From Oscillospiraceae bacterium (GTDB lineage: Bacteria; Bacillota; Clostridia; Saccharofermentanales; Saccharofermentanaceae), in the NCBI GenBank assembly GCA_902767145.1, contig CACXGG010000086.1:1-5829 (forward strand): a DNA stretch of 5,829 nucleotides. Direction: 5' to 3'. The notes beneath the pieces are model-generated. The model saw nothing but the letters and a program-made list of their open reading frames with translations, did no database searches and was not told the origin of the DNA. This document shows positions 1 through 5,714 of the stretch, in pieces (positions within the stretch are counted from its first letter, which is position 1; every line of letters begins with the position of its first letter). A program made the position numbers and the translations under genes.

Positions 1-19
1 ATACGCGTGCGTATTTTTA
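1..19 (+). terminator. Probable 3' part of an upstream gene's terminator
   Basis: ATACGC at 1-6 is the reverse complement of GCGTAT at 9-14, and a T-rich run follows directly. This fits the closing hairpin of a rho-independent terminator whose 5' side may extend left of the window. With a real RNA loop only about five pairs are visible, so the call is tentative. If right, gyrA is insulated from whatever lies upstream. Confidence 0.4.
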
Positions 20-27
20 TTATTTAA

Positions 28-36
28 TGGTATAAT
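28..36 (+). promoter_or_regulatory. gyrA promoter, extended -10 type
   Basis: TGGTATAAT at 28-36 is a perfect -10 hexamer (31-36) preceded by the TG of an extended -10. No convincing -35 hexamer lies 16-18 bases upstream, as is common for extended -10 promoters. Transcription would start near 43, giving a leader of about 39 bases. It implies gyrA need not be transcribed from an upstream gyrB. Confidence 0.7.
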
Positions 37-71
37 CTAATAGTATGTTTATAAGAGCCCCATTAAGGGAC

Positions 72-76
72 GGAGG
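72..76 (+). promoter_or_regulatory. gyrA ribosome binding site
   Basis: GGAGG lies five A residues ahead of the ATG at 82. It selects this start over the internal methionine codon at residue 18, which has no comparable site. Confidence 0.85.
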
Positions 77-81
77 AAAAA

Positions 82-2706
82 ATGGCAAATTCAGATGAAT
101 CCAAGGAGCTGCGTAAGCAGCAGGAAGCCGAGATGGACTCGGTCTTCAAGTCCGAACAGAATACTATTGTTCCCGTAGATCTCGACAAGGAGATGAGGAA
201 ATCATTTATCGACTACGCCATGTCAGTTATCACTGACCGTGCGCTTCCGGATATCAGGGACGGATTAAAGCCCGTTCAGAGAAGGATCCTCTACTCCATG
301 TACGATCAGGGATTTACTCCCGATAAGCCTTTCCGTAAGTGCGCCACCACCGTCGGTGACGTTCTCGGTAGGTTCCACCCCCACGGTGACGCATCTGTTT
401 ATGATGCTCTCGTAAGACTGGCCCAGGATTTCTCCCTGAGGCACACACTGGTAGACGGCCACGGAAACTTCGGTTCCCTGGATGGTGACCCGCCGGCTGC
501 ATACAGATATACAGAGGCAAGGCTGGAGAAGGTCGCTCTGGAGATGATGAGCGATATCAAGAAGAATACGGTAGATTTCAGGCCCAACTTCGACGAACAC
601 GAGATGGAGCCCGTTATCCTTCCCTCCAGATTCCCCAACCTACTGGTAAACGGTTCTGTAGGTATCGCCGTAGGTATGGCTACAAATATCCCTCCCCATA
701 ACATGGGTGAGACCATAGACGGCGTTATCATGATGATGGATAACCCGGATGTTACTGTTGACGAGCTCATGACCGTGGTCAAGGGCCCTGACTTCCCCAC
801 AGGAGGCGCTATCCTGGGAACATCGGGCATCAGGGAGGCTTATTCCACAGGTAAGGGAAGGATCGTAGTCCGTGCCCATGCCGAGATCGAGGATTATGCC
901 AACGGAAAGCAGAGGATCATCTTCAGTGATCTTCCCTTTGCAGTTAATAAGGCGAGACTCATCGAGAGGATCGCAGACCTTTCCAAGGAGAAGAAGATCG
1001 AGGGTATCTCAGGTCTCCGTGACGAGTCTGACCGTAATGAGAAGGTCAGGATCGTTGTCGAGGTCAAGAAGGATGCCAATGCCGATGTAGTCCTTAACCA
1101 GCTCTACAAGAACTGTCCTCTCCAGGACGCATGCTGCGCTAATATGATCGCACTCGTCCCCGATAAGGACGGAAAGCTGGAGCCCCGTGTCATCACACTT
1201 ATCGATGCTCTCAAGTACTATGTCCAGCATCAGGAGAACGTAGTCCTCAGAAGGACCGAGTTCGATCTTGAGAAGGCTGAAGCAAAGAAGCACCTGGACG
1301 AAGGTCTCCTTCTTGCCATCGACCACATCGACGAGATCATCTCTATCATCCGCGGATCCAGGACAGAGGCTGATGCCAAGGTCAACCTGAGCAACAGGTT
1401 CGGATTCTCCGAGAAGCAGGCCCAGAATATCGTTGATATGAGACTTGGTAAGCTCACCGGTCTTGAGAGAGAGAAGCTCCAGGCAGAGATCGAGGAACTC
1501 ACCCAGCAGATTGCACACTTCAAGCTCATCTTAAGCGACAGGGAGATGCTCCACAGCACCATCAAGGAGGAGCTCCTGGAGGTAAAGCGCAAGTTCGCTA
1601 CACCCAGGATCACTGAGATCATCCACGGTTCCTTCGACGATATCGACGACGAGTCCCTTATCCAGGAGCAGGATATCGTAGTTACCCTGACCCACTTCGG
1701 ATATATCAAGAGACAGCTTATCGATACATATAAGCAGCAGCACAGAGGCGGCAGGGGAATATCTGCCCAGGGCACAAGGGAGGAGGACTATATCGAGAAG
1801 ATCCTCACCACCACCACCCACAAGTTCCTCATGTGCTTCACCAATACTGGAAGAGTCTTTAAGATCAAGGGTTACAAGATCCCTGAGACTGCCTCCAGAT
1901 CCTCCAGGGGAACGGCTCTCGTCAATCTCCTGAACCTTATGGAGAATGAGAAGATCAGGAATATCATCCCTGTTGACGACTTCGAGAATGAGGAGCTCTA
2001 CCTGACCATCGCCACAAAGAACGGTATCGTCAAGAGAACACCTCTGCCCAGCTATAAGAACATCAACAAGAACGGTCTTATCGCCGTTAACATCAGGGAC
2101 AATGACAGCGTTGTAGACGTTTCCCTCACCAGGGAAGGACAGGAGATCATCCTTGTATCCTCCTCCGGTAAGGCTATAAGGTTCAATTCCGACGACATCA
2201 GGGAGACAGGAAGAAATACTTCCGGTGTAAGAGGAATGAAGATCCCCGAGAGCGACAGCATCGTGGGAATGGTACCTGTAGAAGAGGGCGGAGAGCTTCT
2301 TGTTATCTCCAAGAAGGGATACGGAAAGAGAAGTACCGTTGACGACTACAGAGCACAGAACAGAGGCGGTAAGGGCCTTATCACATATAAGGTCACAGAG
2401 AAGACCGGCGAGCTCATCGGATGTACCCTGGTCAATAACGAAAATGACCTCCTTATCATCTCCGATACAGGTGTCATCATCAGGGTTTCCGCAGAGGAGA
2501 TCCCTACTCTTTCAAGAGCTACTTCAGGTGTAAGGCTCATGAGGGCATCCGGTTCCGCTGTCGTCGACTTCGCCATCACATACCACGAAGAGCCTGAAGA
2601 GGAAGAGATCCCCGAGGGCGAGACGGCAGAAGCTGTTGAGGCAGCCGAGACTGAAGAAAAGGCCGAAGGTCTTGAGGCTTCCGGAGAAGAGAATAATGAA
2701 GCTTGA
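82..2706 (+). CDS. gyrA: DNA gyrase subunit A
   Basis: This is the 874-residue A subunit of the type IIA topoisomerase that pairs with GyrB to introduce ATP-driven negative supercoils in the cytoplasm. The N-terminal breakage-reunion domain starts near residue 30 after a charged extension. It carries the quinolone-determining segment [10 protein letters not shown] (99-108) and the catalytic Arg142-Tyr143 pair in AAYRYTEAR; Tyr143 forms the covalent DNA bond. A coiled-coil/gate region spans about 360-510. The C-terminal beta-pinwheel (about 525-832) holds the GyrA box QHRGGRG (553-559), which marks gyrase rather than topoisomerase IV, and a second box-like QNRGGKG (759-765). A Glu-rich tail fills 836-874. 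Length is close to that of E. coli GyrA (875). The position equal to E. coli Ser83 is Ala104. The gene has its own promoter and overlaps the next gene. gyrB is not visible. Confidence 0.96.
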   Translation: MANSDESKELRKQQEAEMDSVFKSEQNTIVPVDLDKEMRKSFIDYAMSVITDRALPDIRDGLKPVQRRILYSMYDQGFTPDKPFRKCATTVGDVLGRFHPHGDASVYDALVRLAQDFSLRHTLVDGHGNFGSLDGDPPAAYRYTEARLEKVALEMMSDIKKNTVDFRPNFDEHEMEPVILPSRFPNLLVNGSVGIAVGMATNIPPHNMGETIDGVIMMMDNPDVTVDELMTVVKGPDFPTGGAILGTSGIREAYSTGKGRIVVRAHAEIEDYANGKQRIIFSDLPFAVNKARLIERIADLSKEKKIEGISGLRDESDRNEKVRIVVEVKKDANADVVLNQLYKNCPLQDACCANMIALVPDKDGKLEPRVITLIDALKYYVQHQENVVLRRTEFDLEKAEAKKHLDEGLLLAIDHIDEIISIIRGSRTEADAKVNLSNRFGFSEKQAQNIVDMRLGKLTGLEREKLQAEIEELTQQIAHFKLILSDREMLHSTIKEELLEVKRKFATPRITEIIHGSFDDIDDESLIQEQDIVVTLTHFGYIKRQLIDTYKQQHRGGRGISAQGTREEDYIEKILTTTTHKFLMCFTNTGRVFKIKGYKIPETASRSSRGTALVNLLNLMENEKIRNIIPVDDFENEELYLTIATKNGIVKRTPLPSYKNINKNGLIAVNIRDNDSVVDVSLTREGQEIILVSSSGKAIRFNSDDIRETGRNTSGVRGMKIPESDSIVGMVPVEEGGELLVISKKGYGKRSTVDDYRAQNRGGKGLITYKVTEKTGELIGCTLVNNENDLLIISDTGVIIRVSAEEIPTLSRATSGVRLMRASGSAVVDFAITYHEEPEEEEIPEGETAEAVEAAETEEKAEGLEASGEENNEA
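2683..2686 (+). promoter_or_regulatory. Ribosome binding site of the carboxypeptidase, inside gyrA
   Basis: GGAG, continued by a purine run, lies nine bases before the ATG at 2696 and within the last codons of gyrA. It sets the start of the next gene and points to translational coupling. The upstream in-frame ATG at 2636 has no such site, and starting there would place 20 mostly charged residues before the signal peptide. Confidence 0.75.
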
Positions 2707-4246
2707 TCATAAAACTGGAACAGGATTACTGAGAAGCGCCGCTTCCCTGATCCTGTCAGGTATCCTGACCATATCTGTCCTGCCCTTTGGTGCCAGGGCG
2801 GATATAAGCCAGCCTGATATCACCATACCCACACTGGCTGAGGTAAACTGCTCATCCTACTGTGTCTATGACAAGACTGCAGATGAGATAATCCTCAGCA
2901 AGAATCCCCACGACAGGATCTATCCTGCCTCTATGACCAAGATCATGACGGCACAGCTGGGACTTGATTATCTCGATATAGATGATTATCTGACGGTATC
3001 CCAGAATGCCCTCGATAACGTTACCACCGACTCCACGCTGATGTATGTCACCCTGGATGAGGAGGTTAAGGTATCCGAGCTCATCTACGGTATGATGCTC
3101 CCTTCAGGTAACGATGCGGCCAACGTAGTCGCCGAGGGCGTTATCGATGCCATCTATGAGGACTATCCTGCTGACGGAGACGAGGTGGGCCCCGACGGCA
3201 TCAATGCCTCCTACTTTGAGGAGGTACTGGGCGTAAGCGGTGAGGAGATCCTGGAGAGCTACAAGCTCTCTGCCTTTGCGGAGCTCATGAACCTCCGCGC
3301 CTCCAATATCGGATGTACCGCTACGCACTTTGTTAATGCCAACGGTCTTCACAGCGACGACCACTATACAACGGCCAGCGATCTTGCCCTGATCATGTCA
3401 GAGGCCTGCAAGAATCCTGACTTTAATACGGTCATCAATTCCCCCACCCATATCTTCGAGGCTACCAATGCCCACACCGAAGACGGATGGTCTGTTGTAA
3501 GAAACACTAACTCCCTTCTGACAGATCCCTGGCTTGCATCCAAGACAGCCGAGGGAGAGGATACACATCTTACAGCCTATATCGGAGGTAAGACAGGTAC
3601 CACATCCGCCGCAGGCACAGGAGTTACGTCATATTGTGTAAACGAGAACGGACACGAGCTCTTCGTATCGGTCTGCGGTATACCTTCTGAGAACTACTCC
3701 AACCGAGACATGTACGTGGCATCAGTAGTCGCTTACGGAAATCTCCAGTGCTGGGAGAACGATCCCGTCACTGTCATCCCCGGAAATGTGGGAGATTACC
3801 AGAGGTTCAACTGGCCTGTGGACGAGCGTCCCCAGTACGATCCCCTTCTGGTCCCCGGAGACGAGCTGACAGCTGACTATATGCCTGAAGAGTTCTACGA
3901 GATACAGGAAGATGATGAGGAGACCGACGCTTCCACCGTCGGCGAAGAGGGAGTCGTGGAAGAAGAGGAGGGCTCTGAAGACGGAGACGATTCCGTTCCT
4001 GTGTCCACACCTACACCTACTCCCGTGCCCGGAACGAAGGAATACTACAAGTCCAAGGTCCTTAATACCACCATCGGACAGTTCGTAAACCAGAACAGGG
4101 TCATCTCTTTTGTAGTCCTTTTTCTGGTGCTCCTGATCCTCATCTGCACCATAGTGCTCATCGCAAGGGTCACATCAGGTTCCAGGAAGAGGAAAAAGAA
4201 GAAGGGCGCCCGTCCCTTTAACGGGAATATCGACAGCCTTATATAA
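2696..4246 (+). CDS. Secreted, membrane-anchored serine-type D-Ala-D-Ala carboxypeptidase (low-molecular-weight PBP)
   Basis: This 516-residue protein of peptidase family S11 (DacA/DacF-like) should remove the terminal D-Ala from peptidoglycan stem pentapeptides outside the membrane. A signal peptide covers about 1-35 (hydrophobic 15-31, likely cleavage after Ala-Arg-Ala35). The three penicillin-binding motifs are present in order: Ser79-Met-Thr-Lys82 (nucleophile and base), Ser137-Gly-Asn139, and Lys299-Thr-Gly301. An acidic insert of roughly 30-40 residues sits after the SGN motif (about 150-190). After the catalytic domain come a short segment that is not clearly a full PBP5 C-terminal domain, an acidic stretch (402-431), a Thr/Pro linker (436-446), a transmembrane helix (about 469-490) and a basic tail with Arg/Lys at 497-503. 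The start overlaps gyrA by 11 bases, so it is probably co-transcribed with it. The family is clear; the exact dac paralogue is not, so I give no symbol. Confidence 0.93.
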   Translation: MKLDHKTGTGLLRSAASLILSGILTISVLPFGARADISQPDITIPTLAEVNCSSYCVYDKTADEIILSKNPHDRIYPASMTKIMTAQLGLDYLDIDDYLTVSQNALDNVTTDSTLMYVTLDEEVKVSELIYGMMLPSGNDAANVVAEGVIDAIYEDYPADGDEVGPDGINASYFEEVLGVSGEEILESYKLSAFAELMNLRASNIGCTATHFVNANGLHSDDHYTTASDLALIMSEACKNPDFNTVINSPTHIFEATNAHTEDGWSVVRNTNSLLTDPWLASKTAEGEDTHLTAYIGGKTGTTSAAGTGVTSYCVNENGHELFVSVCGIPSENYSNRDMYVASVVAYGNLQCWENDPVTVIPGNVGDYQRFNWPVDERPQYDPLLVPGDELTADYMPEEFYEIQEDDEETDASTVGEEGVVEEEEGSEDGDDSVPVSTPTPTPVPGTKEYYKSKVLNTTIGQFVNQNRVISFVVLFLVLLILICTIVLIARVTSGSRKRKKKKGARPFNGNIDSLI

Positions 4247-4257
4247 TGTATTATATT

Positions 4258-4295
4258 AATAAGACCCCCGGAGTCAGTTCCTGGGGCCTTATTTT
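4258..4295 (+). terminator. Rho-independent terminator of the gyrA-carboxypeptidase operon
   Basis: Arms 4258-4272 and 4279-4293 pair over 15 positions with two mismatches around the loop GTCAGT. The stem is GC-rich at its top (CCCC with GGGG), and TTATTTT forms the downstream U-tract. It begins 11 bases after the stop codon. Confidence 0.85.
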
Positions 4296-4298
4296 GTG

Positions 4299-4358
4299 AA
4301 AGTACGTTAAAAGTACGTTTGCGGGGTCCGCAGACGTACTTTTTTGATACTATTTGAA
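4299..4358. repeat. 60-base tandem hairpin unit A
   Basis: This is the first of two adjacent units that align without gaps at a period of exactly 60 bases (about 46 of 60 identical by eye). The inner stem pairs 4309-4324 with 4328-4343: 16 pairs, one of them a T-G wobble, around the tight loop GGT. A symmetric 4-by-4 mismatch follows, then AGTA (4301-4304) pairs with TACT (4348-4351). TTTTTT at 4340-4345 makes it a plausible second terminator, and A-runs on the left arm could serve the other strand. The motif AGTACG occurs twice forward and once inverted. Confidence 0.85.
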
Positions 4359-4418
4359 AAAGTACGCGAAAAGTACGTTTCGGGGGTGGCCAAACGTACT
4401 TTTACGATACTTTTTTCC
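4359..4418. repeat. 60-base tandem hairpin unit B
   Basis: This is the second copy of the 60-base unit. Its stem is longer: 4357-4380 pairs with 4392-4415 as 8 outer pairs, a 4-by-4 internal mismatch and 12 perfect inner pairs, closing an 11-base G-rich loop (4381-4391). The arrangement of motifs is the same as in unit A (two forward AGTACG, one inverted, then GATACT). The apical part differs from unit A while the base-paired arms are kept. It ends in TTTTTT (4411-4416), so it may also terminate transcription. Confidence 0.85.
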
Positions 4419-4422
4419 GGGC

Positions 4423-4454
4423 ATAAAAAAGAGGCTGTCCGGAGACAGCCTCTT
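4423..4454 (-). terminator. Rho-independent terminator of the dehydrogenase gene
   Basis: AAGAGGCTGTC (4429-4439) and GACAGCCTCTT (4444-4454) form a perfect 11-base-pair stem with loop CGGA. Read on the minus strand the stem is followed by a T-run, the complement of AAAAAA at 4425-4430. It starts 22 bases after the minus-strand stop codon. Confidence 0.92.
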
Positions 4455-4476
4455 ATAAGACTCGTTTATCTGGTGA

Positions 4477-5433
4477 TCAGATATCCTTAACGCTGTCGAG
4501 GACTGCACGGACGTTAGCCTCAGACTTCTTAAGGAGTTCCATCTCAGCAGGTGTAAGAGGAGCTTCAACGATCCTCTCGATACCTTCCTTACCGATGGAT
4601 ACGGGAACGTTAAGAACGATATCGTTGATACCGAACTCGCCGTTAAGGACTGTACCGCATGTACGGATGGTGTGCTCATCTGTGAGGATGGATCTTACAA
4701 GAGTAGTAGCAGAAACTGCGATACCGTTGTATGTAGCACCCTTGAGCTTGATGATCTCTGCACCGGACTTCTTTGTTCTCTCAGCGATGTCAGCCTTCTC
4801 AGCGTCTGTGAGGGACTTGCCTGTAATACGTGCATACTCGTCAACCTGAACACCTGCGATGTGTGTCATAGACCATGCAGGGAACTGTGTCTCACCGTGC
4901 TCACCGAGCATGTAACCGTGAACGTTACGAAGATCGATACCGCCGAGGTGCTGGCCAAGGAGATATCTGAAACGTGCGGAGTCAAGGTTTGTACCGGAAC
5001 CGATAACCTTAGAGGAAGGAAGTCCGGACCACTGAGCGATCTTGTATGTAACAACATCACAGGGATTGGATACAACAAGGATAACACCGCCGTTGTAGTA
5101 CTTCATGATGCTGTCTGTGATGATCTTAGCGAGCTTAACGTTCTTAGCTGCAAGATCCATTCTTGTCTCGCCTTCTTTTCTGGGGATACCTGCTGTTACG
5201 ATGATAACATCAGCATCCTTGATCTCGTCATAGTCACCTGCGTGGATGTCCATCTGACCAAGGAAGGGAAGACCGTGTCCGATATCGAGGACCTCACCCT
5301 GTGCCTTATCCTTGTTTACGTCGATAAGAACGATCTCAGATGCGAGCTGCTGGAATGTAAGAGCGAATGTGATTGTTGCTCCGACTGCGCCTGCACCGAC
5401 AACGCAGATCTTAGAACCTTTAGTGTTACTCAT
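4477..5433 (-). CDS. ldh: L-lactate dehydrogenase-family NAD-dependent 2-hydroxyacid dehydrogenase; substrate (lactate or malate) uncertain
   Basis: This 318-residue cytoplasmic enzyme of the LDH/MDH superfamily should reduce a 2-oxoacid with NADH, regenerating NAD+ in fermentation. The Rossmann loop GAGAVG is at 13-18, and Asp38 suits NADH rather than NADPH. Catalytic residues are Arg91 (mobile loop), Asn123, Asp151, Arg154 (carboxylate binding) and His179 in GEHG. The GTNLDSARFR and KGATYNGIA segments are of lactate dehydrogenase type. Arg156 and His172 match the residues that bind fructose 1,6-bisphosphate in bacillar LDH, suggesting an allosteric enzyme. The odd point is Arg85, where lactate dehydrogenases usually have Gln102 and malate dehydrogenases have Arg. 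The ATG at 5433 is preceded by AGGGGG at nine bases. An in-frame extension to 5613 is AT-rich and lacks homology to the family. The gene is monocistronic, with its own promoter and terminator. Confidence 0.92.
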   Translation of the reverse strand: MSNTKGSKICVVGAGAVGATITFALTFQQLASEIVLIDVNKDKAQGEVLDIGHGLPFLGQMDIHAGDYDEIKDADVIIVTAGIPRKEGETRMDLAAKNVKLAKIITDSIMKYYNGGVILVVSNPCDVVTYKIAQWSGLPSSKVIGSGTNLDSARFRYLLGQHLGGIDLRNVHGYMLGEHGETQFPAWSMTHIAGVQVDEYARITGKSLTDAEKADIAERTKKSGAEIIKLKGATYNGIAVSATTLVRSILTDEHTIRTCGTVLNGEFGINDIVLNVPVSIGKEGIERIVEAPLTPAEMELLKKSEANVRAVLDSVKDI

Positions 5434-5442
5434 AAGAATAAA

Positions 5443-5448
5443 CCCCCT
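5443..5448 (-). promoter_or_regulatory. Ribosome binding site of the dehydrogenase gene
   Basis: On the minus strand AGGGGG ends nine bases before the ATG at 5433. It fixes the start at the residue where the family's N-terminal beta strand begins a few residues later. Confidence 0.8.
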
Positions 5449-5469
5449 AAAAATATAGATATATGATCG

Positions 5470-5487
5470 ACAGCAAATCGTTGCCGT
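5470..5487 (-). promoter_or_regulatory. Hairpin in the dehydrogenase 5' leader
   Basis: On the minus strand ACGGCAA and TTGCTGT can form seven pairs (one G-U) around a CGAT tetraloop. A competing pairing joins ATCGTT (5496-5501) to AACGAT (5477-5482), so the two folds exclude each other. No T-run follows, so it is not a terminator as drawn. Its role is unknown. Confidence 0.4.
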
Positions 5488-5512
5488 GATATGAAAACGA
5501 TACTGCACAAGA

Positions 5513-5541
5513 ATAATACCAAATATGAGGTTGGTTTTAAA
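5513..5541 (-). promoter_or_regulatory. Dehydrogenase promoter
   Basis: On the minus strand TTTAAA (5541-5536) and TATTAT (5518-5513) are 17 bases apart, and TGG directly before the -10 gives an extended -10. Transcription would begin near 5506, leaving a leader of about 73 bases. The -35 matches the consensus at four of six positions. Confidence 0.6.
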
Positions 5542-5555
5542 GAAAATTCTTATTA

Positions 5556-5567
5556 TTAACTTGTTAA
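5556..5567. promoter_or_regulatory. Palindrome just upstream of the dehydrogenase promoter
   Basis: TTAAC-TT-GTTAA is a short perfect inverted repeat about 15 bases upstream of the -35. It contains TTGTTAA, which resembles half of a Rex operator, but the second half is not in the usual arrangement. It could be an operator for a redox regulator or a chance feature of AT-rich DNA. Confidence 0.25.
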
Positions 5568-5609
5568 ATAAATATATATCATATATAGATTGGTTTGGTG
5601 ATTTTGTAC

Positions 5610-5638
5610 TCAAACAGGAGACATGATTTTAGCCTCCT
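5610..5638 (-). other. Strong ribosome binding site with a four-codon reading frame
   Basis: On the minus strand a perfect AGGAGG (5638-5633) stands eight bases before ATG TCT CCT GTT TGA, a frame of only four codons (Met-Ser-Pro-Val). It lies about 180 bases upstream of the dehydrogenase start and outside its predicted transcript. I see no convincing minus-strand promoter in front of it. It may be chance or a remnant of a lost gene. Confidence 0.2.
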
Positions 5639-5646
5639 AAAGTCGC

Positions 5647-5674
5647 GAAAAAAGTTTTTAAATAAATGGAAAAA
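5647..5674 (+). promoter_or_regulatory. AT-rich UP-like element
   Basis: Runs of A and T, including AAAAAAG, TTTTTAAATAAAT and AAAAAA, fill the stretch directly upstream of the -35 at 5680. This is the position and composition of the UP element that boosts rRNA promoters through the RNA polymerase alpha subunits. Confidence 0.5.
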
Positions 5675-5679
5675 ACCGC

Positions 5680-5708
5680 TTGACATAACCCGAATCACGA
5701 TATATTAT
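5680..5708 (+). promoter_or_regulatory. Strong promoter, probably of an rRNA operon
   Basis: A perfect TTGACA (5680-5685) is followed after 17 bases by TATTAT (5703-5708), one mismatch from consensus. Transcription would start near 5714-5715. The near-consensus hexamers, the AT-rich block upstream and the leader downstream suit a highly expressed stable-RNA operon. The promoter diverges from the dehydrogenase promoter. Confidence 0.8.
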
Positions 5709-5714
5709 TAACAA

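Noticed and set aside
1009..1821. Long minus-strand open frames inside gyrA
   Set aside because: They are shadows of the gyrA reading frame without start signals or family resemblance.
2636..2695. Earlier ATG for the carboxypeptidase, adding 20 residues
   Set aside because: The added residues are mostly charged and come from another frame of the gyrA tail; the ATG at 2696 has a proper ribosome binding site and yields a normal signal peptide.
82..2706. ParC (topoisomerase IV subunit A) instead of GyrA
   Set aside because: Gln66 and the AAYRYTEAR motif also occur in ParC-like proteins, but the GyrA box QHRGGRG, the second box-like motif and the full six-bladed C-terminal domain support gyrase.
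4299..4418. CRISPR-like array
   Set aside because: There are only two units with no unique spacers of regular size, and the repeats are long palindromes; no cas genes are visible.
4672..5466. 264-codon open frame on the plus strand, rich in Cys
   Set aside because: It is antisense to the dehydrogenase over nearly its whole length, has no ribosome binding site or recognisable domain, and is explained by the codon bias of the real gene.
5491..5515. Rex operator of the TTGTG...CAC type in the dehydrogenase leader
   Set aside because: The half-sites are about 17 bases apart, roughly twice the spacing in known Rex operators, and the right half is incomplete.
5434..5613. In-frame 60-codon N-terminal extension of the dehydrogenase from a TTG at 5613
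   Set aside because: It covers the predicted promoter and leader, is AT-rich with a composition unlike the gene, has no suitable ribosome binding site, and would put 60 residues ahead of the Rossmann fold that normally begins the protein.
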